From Thysanoteuthis rhombus (taxonomy: Eukaryota; Mollusca; Cephalopoda; Oegopsida; Thysanoteuthidae), in NCBI GenBank assembly GCA_963457665.1, contig OY735224.1, forward strand, positions 50,198,811 to 50,262,810: a stretch of 64,000 bases of DNA, written 5' to 3'. The position numbers and the translations under genes are program-made. Below, piece after piece: positions 11,113 to 21,134 of this stretch (the stretch's first letter is position 1; each line of letters starts with the position of its first letter). The notes beneath the pieces are model-generated. The model did not search any database, had not been told where the DNA came from, and worked only from the letters and a program-made list of their open reading frames with translations.

Positions 11113-11637
11113 TCAGTTCAATGATGGAGTGAAAGATAAGCCAACACACCAATACATAGCTATCATACTTATAATGCCACTAATCAGGGCATATGGAGTA
11201 GCTGCAATGGCCAAAATTATAGTGAATGCAAATGTAATGGCAAACACCAACGCCAAGAAAAGTTGAAGATTGAACACCTTTCGTTTCATCCTACAATTTT
11301 TGTCCACGGCTGAAACGTTGCCAGGAAATATTGGTCCAGGAAGATGAACCTGATCAGCTTCCGCTAAGGTAGGTGTTGAGGCTTCCTCAATCCTGGGTGA
11401 TAGTTGACCGATGTTCACCAGATGAGACACAGCCTCTACCATCGGTACGACAGTACCAACGGATGTTGAGGCTCCCTCTACGCCTGGCAACGGTCTCTCA
11501 ATATCTAGCGTGCACGTTAGAGGATTCATAGCGATCGGTGGGTCCTTACCCACCTCTATGATGAAGGGGGTAATGGCCACTTCGACTGTTTTTGATGCTG
11601 CAGATGGTTCAGTTGGCTGGCTTGTTTTGTTGCCCAT
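11113..11637 (-). CDS. Family-B small two-helix membrane protein, copy B1 (unknown function)
   Basis: Single-exon ORF of 174 residues, paralogous to A1. The N-terminal 90 residues are mostly shared, including TSQPTEPSA, VEVAITPFIIEVG, CTLD-ERPLPGVEGASTSV and ASTPT. A basic patch lies at 116-120 (RMKRK), with hydrophobic segments at about 122-146 and 149-168. The start MGNKTS fits the N-myristoylation pattern (Gly2, Ser6), which A lacks because it has Ser2. The start context is AACATGG, a strong match to the animal initiation consensus. Helix sequences differ from A far more than the N-terminal half does. A (GT)n tract sits just upstream and inverted SatA downstream. Relative to B2 there are six amino-acid differences. 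The family is not recognised and expression is unproven. Confidence 0.6.
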   Translation of the reverse strand: MGNKTSQPTEPSAASKTVEVAITPFIIEVGKDPPIAMNPLTCTLDIERPLPGVEGASTSVGTVVPMVEAVSHLVNIGQLSPRIEEASTPTLAEADQVHLPGPIFPGNVSAVDKNCRMKRKVFNLQLFLALVFAITFAFTIILAIAATPYALISGIISMIAMYWCVGLSFTPSLN

Positions 11638-11990
11638 GTTGGGCTGTTTTTCTTGTATGTGTGTGTGTGTGTGTGTGTGTTTGAATATGTGTGTGCGTGT
11701 GTGCTTTAGAAACAGTCAACGAAAACTGTCAACAGTTGTAGTGAGCCAAATTCAGACGATTGGTTGAGAGAGTGCCCGACATGGCTTGTTCAATGTTCTG
11801 CCAAAGACCCCTCTCAAAAGACGCGAAGAATGGATAGGGTTGGCAGTTGTGAATGTGACTCTCAAACAATAGAGAAGCTCACTTCATGGTGTCACACTGC
11901 CGACCAGGGCAACCCAGCGGGGAGGGTCTGTTCATGCTCGCAAAGTTAGGTCCGCTCTCTTCAGGAATATTCGAATACACCAAAAAAAAA
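11638..11990 (-). promoter_or_regulatory. 5' flank of gene B1 with (GT)n tract
   Basis: A (GT)n microsatellite at about 11655-11700 lies roughly 20 bases before the start codon. Beyond it is sequence shared only with the B2 locus (CCCGACATGGCTTGTTCAA and so on). It does not share the family-A upstream block, so A and B probably have different promoters. The stretch to 11990 ends in an A-rich run and holds no other gene that I can support. Confidence 0.35.
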
Positions 11991-11999
11991 AACAAAAAA

Positions 12000-12430
12000 A
12001 AAAAACAGAAAAACAGGTCTGCTTTTGCTGTCCCATTCTGTATTTGAAACTGTGATATCTATAATCTCAACTTCAACTTGGCCAATGGCTTGCAGTTTCA
12101 AATCCGACGGTAGCGTTTTAAAGATGTTTAATAGTTCTAAAAGCTTCTTACGAACTCAACCGACCTGTGAAGAGAGATACTCTCCTCTTCCCAGCATTAC
12201 TCCAGCTATTTACAATCAACTTATGGGAAATATATATTTATTTATTCTATTTATTTTGTTTACATACTAATATCGTAGAATGTTACGGTTGTGAAGCTTT
12301 ATATTGAGATATTCAGATATGATTGAAGCATCCTTCCCTTTATTTGGGTACCTTCCGGGTAAACAAAGGTATTGATTCTTGTGAAATTATTTTAAGCAAA
12401 CAACAGGATTAAATGAACATCATTTTTTTC

Positions 12431-12504
<74 letters not shown>
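12000..12504. repeat. Gene-free stretch ending in an (AT)n microsatellite
   Basis: 12000-12430 shows nothing I can identify. About 12436-12504 is a pure TA/AT tract. It is absent from the second duplicate because of the ~950-bp indel. Confidence 0.75.
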
Positions 12505-12507
<3 letters not shown>

Positions 12508-12745
12508 TTATAAATCGCATTATATTATATAGAAACTTATTAAAGATGATATCCTGTCGTTACACGGTTAATGTATCATTCAATTTAGACAAAGTAAATA
12601 GAATGAACTATTAATGAAAATGGGAAATCGAACCTGTGACCGATAAGTCAGCCGTTTCAATACAGCAATGCACTTACCATTGTGCTAAACAGCCCACCGG
12701 TAATGCAAAGGTCAAATAACTGCTTTCAACTCAAATTCTCATCTC
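12505..12745 (-). mobile_element. tRNA-derived SINE, left arm of inverted pair
   Basis: Reverse complement shows an A-box-like TGTTTAGCACAATGGTAAGT, a B-box-like GGTTCGATTTCC near 12623-12634 and a tail with TACACGGTTAATG-type sequence. It is the reverse complement of 12760-12980, so the two elements form a long imperfect palindrome. Confidence 0.75.
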
Positions 12746-12759
12746 GTTTATTCTCTTCT

Positions 12760-12980
12760 TAGTTATTTGGCCTTGCAATCCCAATGGCTGTTTAGCACGA
12801 TGTGAAGTGCATCAGTATGCTGAAAAAGCCACCATATCGGTCGCAGGTTCGATTCCTGTAGCAGCACCATTCTCTTCAATTGTTTATTCTATTTACCTTG
12901 TTTAAATTGAGACTTATATTAACCGTGTAACAAGTTTCTATATAATATAACGCGATTTATGACTCCCTCTGTCGGACCAA
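12760..12980 (+). mobile_element. tRNA-derived SINE, right arm of inverted pair
   Basis: Contains TGGCTGTTTAGCACGATG (A-box region) and a perfect Pol III B-box GGTTCGATTCC at 12846-12856, followed by TGTAGCAGCACCA. The body runs through TTAACCGTGTAAC to TAACGCGATTTATGA. The tRNA-like part is about 75 bases with an irregular anticodon arm, so this is a SINE head rather than a tRNA gene. Confidence 0.75.
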
Positions 12981-12999
12981 GTATGTCTGTTTCTAGAAT

Positions 13000-14940
13000 A
13001 CATATATGTATACATATGTCCCCTTCCTTGAACGTAGTTATCTGCTGAATTTTAATCTGAAATGTATTATTATATAAGATATTTTGTTTGTTTGTTGCTT
13101 TCCTGTCACGCTCAAACAGATGCAAAAAAGGACTGGAATACTGCGAATACACCGATACAAAATGGCTGCTGCTCTTTCCCAGCAGCAACCTATTTTGTGT
13201 CTGTATGTGCACCTTCGCCGGTATTAAGTGGGTGACTGCTGTTGGAATCAATTTACTACCATTGCTGTAGAATCAATTCAGCTATTTTCTTGGTTTGCAC
13301 CCCCCCCAAAAAAAACAGAAATATCAATCGTGTAATAAAACAAATTATATGTTCATGATTTATCCACGCGTAATAATATCGTCGTTTATGATGGGTATTA
13401 TACTTGTTCACCATGTGATGTTCGATCTATGTGATTAGTATTCACCACTGAATCAAGAGCATTAACAAAGAAGGAGATCATGTTTAAAAATATACATGGT
13501 GAATATATATATCATGATCTCCGTGGTCCCCAGAGACAAAATCCGACTTTTCTACCCATCTGGAGATTAATGTTAAGGTATCGTAGAAACAGTTAGAAAA
13601 CTAAAATGGCAATGGGCTGGATATGTTGCAAAAGCAACATAATGATCTTTACGGAGACGTGACTTGAAACCACACGACGACCCATGTCAGTCTGATCGAA
13701 CGTCACTTTATACATAAAAGCATTTTAATAAAAAGAAGAAAAAAAATCTCTCACTAAGAAAAATCCATATCAAAATTCATTCACTGCTAAAGCAAACCAA
13801 AAAAACAAATAAAAAGCGATTGTCTGTCACGGAAATTCAAAATAAGTAAATAATGTGAGATAGAACATTTTTGAGACGATAAAAAATGTAGAATGGCGAA
13901 AATGGAATGAACGTGGTAAACTGTAAAGGATTACAAAAACGGAATGGCAGAACAAAAAAACCTAACAATACGATGAGTGTAGAGATCTCTTTTTATGAAC
14001 GTCAGAGATTTAAGTGATTGAATTGAATAAAACACGTACATATCTTTACATACAAAGATATTCTATGAACAATTATTTATTTTTCTGAACCCGGATTTGA
14101 CCCCCAAGATGATTTCAACGGGATGAATGAATGAGTTCTATGTTTGATCTTTGTATTAAGCATGTCACCGATTTTTTTCCCGATTTCGTTCCGTCCCATT
14201 ATGCAAAACATTGAATTCCGTTCATGTTTTTTAAAACACTTTCTTTGTTCACCTCTACCTATGAAGTTGAGAGAGCTATATGTATTCAACTTTGTTTGTT
14301 TTCCCATAGAGGGCCGGATTGAGGCATTCAGGGGCCCTGGACATTGATAAGATCAGGGTCTCATTAATGTTCTGAAATGTATATTGAATCACCGTAGCCC
14401 CACGAACTACCTACCCGACTACCCAGCCCTGTGGGCTACAGATTCTTCTGTGTGTGTGTGTGTGTGTATCTGGGCGCCCTTTGTCACATTTCCAGGGCGA
14501 CAACCTTGGATACTTGTATGAAGGCACCGCTAGACACCATCTAAAAATTCCTATTTTTGTTTTTTGAAAAAAAGCTTCTTTTGAGACATTTTGGGACGAA
14601 TAATGCCCGAATCTTGCGTAGGTATTTTCTAGATAATTTTAGATGAAAGATCCTTTTTATTTCTTTTTAAAGATAATTCTAGATAAAATATCTTTATTAG
14701 TGCATAAGATGATATTAGATAATTTTTCAGATAATTAGTTCTGGTACACACGTGGGCTATGTTGATTCATTTACGCAAGGTACAGAAATATTTCTATTAT
14801 CTTATAATATTCAAATTTCTTAAACGGTTCGAAATATACTTTTAGTGGGCACCAAATTTTCGTAGGCCCAAGGTACTATGCTGATTGTGCCTAATTGATA
14901 ATACGAATTTGTGCACACACTATATTTCTAGGAGTTCTCA
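13000..14940. other. Duplicated gene-free DNA with a small hairpin and (GT)n
   Basis: No supported gene; short ORFs are unremarkable and almost identical in the second duplicate. Visible items are GGAGATCATG at 13471-13480 paired with CATGATCTCC at about 13514-13523 (a hairpin-forming inverted repeat), an AAATGGCAATGGGCTGG LINE-tail trace near 13605-13660, and (GT)n at about 14450-14468. Similarity to the second duplicate ends near 14957. Confidence 0.6.
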
Positions 14941-14949
14941 ATGAATTTC

Positions 14950-16616
14950 AAAGACATTAAGCCTTTAAGACTGATATTCACTATGATCTCTTCAAAACTC
15001 TCTTCGTTTTCGGGAGGAAGCCAGTGAAATTGAACCTGAAAATAGTCCGTGAGACTTTATTTTGTTTCCCAGAAGCCTTTAACCCTGAAATTCAGGAAGG
15101 TCTATTCAAGACTCTTTTCGTTTTCGGAAGGAAAACAGTGAAATTGAACCTGAAAATAGTCTGTGAGACTTTATTTTGTTTCCAGAGAGCCTTTAAGACT
15201 GATATTTACAATGGTCTCTTCAAGACTCTTTTTGTTTCCAGGAGGAAGCCAATGAAATTAAACCTGAAAAATAGTCTGTGAGACTTTATTTTGTTCCCAG
15301 AGAGCCTTGGAGACTGATATTCACAATGGTCTCTTTAAAACTCTTTTCGTTTTCGGGAGGAAGCCAGTGAAATTGAACCTGAAAATAGTCTGTGAAACTT
15401 TATTTCGTTTTGTGGAATTCTATTAGACTGAAATTCACAATGGTGTCTTCAAGACTCTTTTCAATTTTCGGAAGGAAAACAGTGAAATTGAACCTGAAAA
15501 TAGTCTGTGAGACTTTATTTTGTTTTTGGGAAGTCTATGAGACTGATATTCACAATGGCCTCTTCAAGACTTTTTTCGTATTCGGGAGGAATGCAAGTGA
15601 AATTAGATCTCAAAATAGTCTGGGGGACATTATTTTGTTTTCGGGAAGCCTGTACCATTGAACCTGGTATTATTCTGGGAGACTGTATTTTGTTTTCGGG
15701 AATCCTGTGAGACTGAAATTCACAATGGTTTCTTTATGACTGTGGAATTGGATCTCAAAATGATCAGTGTGACTTTATTTGGTTTTATGGAAGCCAATGC
15801 CAATGAACCTGGAAATATTCTCTGAGTATTTATTTCTTATTCAGGAAGACTGTGAGACTGGAATTCACGATGAACTCTTCGAGTCTCTCTTCGTTTTCAG
15901 GAGGAAACCAGTGAAATTGGATCTACCAATAGTCTGTGAGACTTTATCTTGTTTTCGGGAAGCCTGTGCCATTGAACTTGACAATATTCTGTGAGACTTT
16001 ATTTTGCTTCAATGAAACTTGTGAGACTGAAATTCACCATGGTCTCTTCGAGACTCTTTTTGTTTCCGGGAAGAAGCCAGGGAAATTGAATCTACCAATA
16101 TTCTTTGAGACTTTATTTTGTTTTTGGGAAGCCTGTACCATTGAACCTGGCAGAGTTCTGTGAGTCGGTATTTTGTTTTTGGGGAGCCTGTGAGATTGAA
16201 ATTCACAATGGTCTCTATATGACTATTTTCGTTTTGGGGAGGAACGCAAGTGAAATTGAATCTACCAATATTCTTTCAGACTTCATTTTTTTTTACGGGA
16301 AGCCTGCCAGACTGGGATTCAAAATAGTTTTTTCAAGACTCTTTATGTATTCGGGAGGAAGCCAGTGAAATTGAATCTGCTAATAGTCTGTGAGACTTTA
16401 TTTCGTTTTCGGGAAGCCTGTGAGACTGGAATTCACAATGGTCTCTTCAAGACTCTCTTTGTTTTTGGGAGGAATGCAAGTGAAATTGGATCTCAAAATA
16501 GTCTGTAAGAGTTTATTTTGTTTTGGGGAAGCCTGTGCCATTGAACCTGACAATATTCTGTGAGACTTTATTTTGTTTCCGGGAAACCTCTGAGAATAAA
16601 ATTCACAATGGTCCCT
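14950..16616 (+). repeat. SatA array with a shortened-monomer subfamily
   Basis: Regular 114-bp monomers occupy 14955-15600. From about 15600 the array contains shortened units with GCCTGTGCCATTGAACCTG lacking the middle of the monomer, interleaved with full ones. Such units start near 15648, 15962, 16131 and 16531; 15962 to 16131 gives a 169-bp composite repeat. The array exits at ATTCACAATGGTCCCTTGGA into a LINE tail. Confidence 0.88.
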
Positions 16617-16705
16617 TGGAGAAATTCAGAAGCTACTGACTTCGCCACACCAATGATAGACAGGAGTAGCGAATCTTGAGAGGAAGGTTTCCATCCAACC
16701 ACGGA
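16617..16705 (+). mobile_element. Non-LTR retrotransposon 3' tail fragment
   Basis: Plus-strand counterpart of the minus tail at 9736-9830: AAGCTACTGACTTCGCCACA, TGATAGACAGGAGTAG and CAACCACGGACGATAAGAG. It runs directly into repeat X. Confidence 0.55.
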
Positions 16706-17300
16706 CGATAAGAGAAATGAAAATATCATTTTATCAAAAATCACTTCCCAATGACTCTTTGGTATTTATTAGATATTGAATTACTAAACTATCTTACGAT
16801 ACTCAAATAAAATTCACAAGCAATTTTCTTTCTTTTTTTTTAACAATCCTTTATAATCATTGTACAATGATTTAGAAGCGTATACTTCGAAAACAAAATT
16901 CAACTTGGAATCTTCCCCCCTACCTCCAAATGTAAGAATAAGAGGGAATAATGGATGAGATCTGCGTTTAGCCTTTTCCCTGGAGTTTGACCCCGATTCA
17001 AAGTTGTTTTGTTACAGTCAATGATGAACCACGACCCCCCTGCCCAAACATACACCGTCAGGCTGAGTGTACGCTTCTATGACAGGGAATCCCATTTCGG
17101 GCTTTTTCAAGGCCGTGGTGACCATAAAACAATTATTAAAATGAATGGCAAATCCAAGTTCTGAAAGATATGGTGCAAAAATATTGGAAATTACCAAATT
17201 TGTAAAATTGTTTCCTTCTTCTTCTTCCTCTCCTTCTCCTTCTCCTTCTCCTTCACCACCACCACCATCATCATCATCATTATTTGTTAATTCTTCCACG
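16706..17300 (+). repeat. Dispersed repeat X, copy X3
   Basis: Full order of X blocks on the plus strand, closing with a CTT/CTC then CCA/CAT microsatellite at about 17215-17285. The stretch 16617-17960 is the inverted counterpart of 8100-9830. Confidence 0.85.
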
Positions 17301-17639
17301 TTAAACTGTTAAAATGACACTGGAAATGGACAAACGTGTCCCAACTCGCATTCTCAGCGAGCAGCCGTTGCCCTTATGCGCTCTGGGGGTGAGGGAGTTG
17401 AGCCTAAAATTTGCACACAAACTGGCCGTGCAGACAGAATTCAGTGACCGGTGTTGCTAACTCTAATTCCTTATCTATAGCTGAAAATTTTATCTAGGTT
17501 TTTCATAGCTTTTCAGGTATATACTATTTTAACGCCCATTTATCAAATAAAGTAAAACTATATTGAGACTGCAAGAGAAATTATCTTAGAAAAGAGAAGA
17601 ATTTCTTTCATAAAACTTAGCCGATTTTATTGTCCCTAA

Positions 17640-18020
17640 GCAAGCCTAAAAGGGTATGAATAGAGCTTTTTCACTTCAGACCCACTCTTTTAAAGGTCTT
17701 TAACAACTTTCTTGAATGTAGTAATAATATAAAAGTTTTTTAAAAAATCTAACAGCAAAAATATCTTTAGATGAATATCTAAATATTCACTGACATATTG
17801 AAAATAGCTTAAAAAGGTTTTTGAATTATCAAAATATCCAAACAGCAGTTATTTAGCCTGTGCCTTTATCAGCGGACTGTTCAGCCCAATGGTAAGTGTG
17901 TGGCTACGTTGAAGTGACCACTTTTTGCTAACAGGTTCGATAGAAGCCGTATTTAGGCCTTCCATTGTTTCCTCTGTTTATGTCGTGAAAATTCAATGAT
18001 ATATTAACCGTGTGACGGCA
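17640..18020 (+). mobile_element. SatC-like monomer and tRNA-derived SINE fragment
   Basis: 17640-17830 matches the reverse complement of 8530-8760. From about 17850, GTTATTTAGCCTGTGCC, CCCAATGGTAAGTGTG and AACAGGTTCGATAGAAG give A-box-like and B-box-like parts of the SINE, followed by ATATTAACCGTGTGACGG, which is the SINE tail. Confidence 0.55.
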
Positions 18021-18089
18021 GCAAATGATTTCGGATCAGTTTCATTTTATTGAAAATTAATTTCATAATTGTTTGATAATCATAATTAA

Positions 18090-18745
18090 TTTTTTTTAAT
18101 TAGAAACCACTTCCCGATGATTGTTCGTTATCTTGATAGAGATTAAAGTACAAAACTATCCTACAATGCTCAAGTAAAATTCATAGGCGATTTTTTTACG
18201 ATCATTTATAATCATAGCGCAAAGATTTAGAGGCGAATATTTCGACAAATTACAACTTGGAATCTCCCCCCCCCCCACCTTGTAATAATGAGAGGGAATA
18301 GGTGAGATGCATTTTTAGCCTTTTTCCTAGAGTTCGAACCCGATTCAAAATTGTCTTGTCCTTCCATCCCCGACCCGTTCCGTGTAAGAGATCCAAAGTA
18401 AGTCGGCGTTTCATCATCAACGATGAGCCCTGACCGCCCCCACCCCACCCACATATCATCTGGTCGAACATACGTTTCTATGACAGGGAATCCAATTTCG
18501 GGCCTTTCAGTCTCCGGTTTGGCCTCTTTGAATATTATCAGAATGAATGAAAAAAATATGCAACTTTGTGAAAGATTTGGTGTAAAATATTGGAAAGTTC
18601 AGAATGAATGAAAAGGTTTTTTTTTTCTTTTAAAATATCAGGGATATCATCATCATCATCGTCATCGTCATCATCATCATCATCATCATCATCGTCATCG
18701 TCATCGTCGTCATCATCATCATCATCATCATCATCATTACATGAT
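18090..18745 (+). repeat. Dispersed repeat X, copy X4, with (CAT/CGT)n
   Basis: X body from AACCACTTCCCGATGAT through TATGACAGGGAATCC, ending in a long CAT/CGT microsatellite at about 18648-18738. The polyserine ORF here is microsatellite translation. The last ~150 bp of X (TGCAACTTTGTGAAAGATTT) is duplicated again at 18840-19030. Confidence 0.85.
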
Positions 18746-19179
18746 TTCTTCGATAAATTGTTGAAGAGACAATGGAAATGGCCAAATCAATAAAATATGT
18801 TGTTTTTTAAATACGAACTTAAATGATTTTTTGGATTTTTAAAAAATGCAACTTTGTGGAAGATTTGGTGAAAAATATTGGAAAATCCAAAATTGATAAA
18901 AAGGCGTTTTTTTTTCTTTTAAGATATCTGTAATATCATTATTATTTTAATCAAGTCTCCTATTTTACATTGTTGAGGTGACACTGGAAATGGCAAAATC
19001 AATAAAATGTGTTGTTTTTGTTTCTGAATATCAAGTGAAATGATTTTAATCGAAATTACGAGATATATTAATAATTTCGTGTGTGTTTTCAGCTTTTCAT
19101 ACTTTAGTGATGATGCTTAATATGATTTGAATTAGTTGTAAAAATTGACTTAAATTAGCAAAATGAAGAGAGTTTGAGC

Positions 19180-20710
19180 CCTGGAACCAAAGTCTTAAAG
19201 GTTTTCAACAATATTCTTGAATGCAGTTAAAATATATAATTGAATTTTCAAAATGTCCGAAACCATGCCTAAAAGGGTATAAAGAGAACCTTTTCAGTTT
19301 TGAAACAAATGTCTCAAAGGTCTTTAACAATTTACTTGAATGTAGTAATAATATAGAATTGAATTTCCAAAGTGTGGAAAACAAAAATTGAAACGGTATT
19401 TCTAACAATCACCTGAAATTTACTAATAATATATGATTGACTATTCAAAGTGTTGAAACCAAGCCTAAAATCATACAAAAAGGGACTTTTAAAGCGTGAA
19501 ACACGTTTTCAAGGTTTTTCAACAGTTTTCCTCAATTTAGTGATGATATTTGGTAGACTATTCAGATATCAAAAGTAGAGCTTTCTTTAGCTTTGAATCC
19601 AATGTTTTCAAGGTTTTTATCAATCATCTTGAATGCAGAAATAATGTATGAGGGTCAAAACCAAGTCTTAGAGGATATAAACAGAGCATGTTTAGCTTTG
19701 AAACGAATATCTTAAATGTTTTTAACAATTTTTCTCCAATGTAATTATAGTAAATAAATAGAATTGTAAAGTGTTGAATCCAAGCCTAAAAAGGTATAAA
19801 CAGAGCCTCTTAGCTTCAAAAAACCTATGTTTTCAAAGTTTTCCAACAATCTTCAGTAATGTAGTAAAATATGTGATTTTATCTTCAAAATGTCAAAACC
19901 AAACCCAAAAGGGCATAAAAAGAGCCTTTTTAGCACGTAAAACCAATGTTTTAAATAATTTCTTTACTGTAATTAAAATACATGATTGTGCATTCGAAAT
20001 GTCAAAACGAAGTCTTAAAAGATCTTTTCAGCTCTGAAAGCAATGTCCCAATGATTTTTCAATAATTTTCATGAATGTATCAATAGTATATGATTGAATT
20101 TTTAACAATTAGCCCAATAGGTTATGTACAGGAACTTTTCAGCTTTGAAACCAATCTTTCAAAGGTTTCTAATAATTCTATTGAAGTTAGTGATATTGCA
20201 TGAGTCAGTGTCAAAACCAAGCTCTAAAAGGGTATAAAAAAAAGCCTTTTTAGCTTTGAAAATCAATGTTTGAAAGTTTTTTGCTAAAGCTTTCTCTAAT
20301 GTAGTGATAACATATGAATATGTGCGAAAACCAAGCCTAAAAGCTATCAACCGAGTCTTTTTAGCTTCTAAAACCCATGTTTTCAATGTTTTTAACACTT
20401 TTCTGGGAAGTAGTGATCATATATAATCAAATAATTCAAAGCATAAAAACTGAGCGTAAAAAGTTGTAAACAGAGACTTTTTAGTTCAAACCAATGTCCT
20501 CAAGGTTTCCCGATGATTTTCATGGATGTCTTAGTAATATATGATTGAATCCTCAAAATGTCAAAACCGAACCTAAAAAGGTATAAACAGAGACTTTTTA
20601 GTCCCCAAAACCAATGCATCCAAGGTTTTTCAACAATTCTCACAAATGAAGCAATTATATATGATGGTGTTTTCAAAATGACAAAAACGTGCCCTAAAAG
20701 GGTATGAACA
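19180..20710 (+). repeat. SatC array (degenerate ~109-bp monomers)
   Basis: Diverged tandem monomers with recurring blocks AACCAAGCCTAAAA, GGTATAAACAGAGCC, TTTAGCTTTGAAACC, TCAAGGTTTTTAACAA and AATATATGATTGA. Monomer similarity is lower than in SatA or SatB, suggesting an older array. Confidence 0.85.
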
Positions 20711-20754
20711 GAGCCTTTTCAGTTTTGAATCCAAAAGGTATTATTGATGTTATG

Positions 20755-21130
20755 GAATATAGATATAATAATATATTCATCGATTTTTCAACAGGTTCCA
20801 AAACACTGATCCAATGTCTGATCTCTATATGTTTTACGAAATCCCAGACAACGATTAGGATTCTCACGATCCAGTTGCCCGTGGCCGAGACGCTCAGGAT
20901 TCCAAATTGAACACAATTATGCTGGAAGATTCCAAACTCCCTGACAAGCAGGGCTACTCATAACTGATTGAACCGTTCCACCTAAAGAAAAAAAAGTATT
21001 AAACAACACAAAACAGAATTATTCGCATCAACAGATGTTTTAATTGGTTATGTAATTATTTTTTTGATAATAACATGAAGGTCTGCGTAAAATAGAAAAT
21101 ATATTTATTTAACCAAAATGTGACATAATA
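20755..21130 (+). repeat. Dispersed repeat Y, plus copy
   Basis: Matches 42036-42360 closely through TTCAACAGGTTCCAAAACAC, GAAATCCCAGACAACGATTA, GAACCGTTCCACCTAAAG and TTGATAATAACATGAA. It lies at the start of the SatB array here, but after the SatD array in the second location. Confidence 0.75.
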
Positions 21131-21134
21131 GAAA

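Noticed and set aside
12775..12865. Functional tRNA gene with B-box GGTTCGATTCC
   Set aside because: The D and anticodon arms do not fold well and the sequence continues into a SINE body with an inverted partner copy.
14077..14307. 76-codon minus ORF identical in both duplicates (also 61612-61842)
   Set aside because: Identity is expected from the recent duplication; no domain, and the C-terminal part looks like SINE-like sequence. Not enough to call a gene.
18608..18793. Polyserine ORF
   Set aside because: Direct translation of the CAT/CGT microsatellite.
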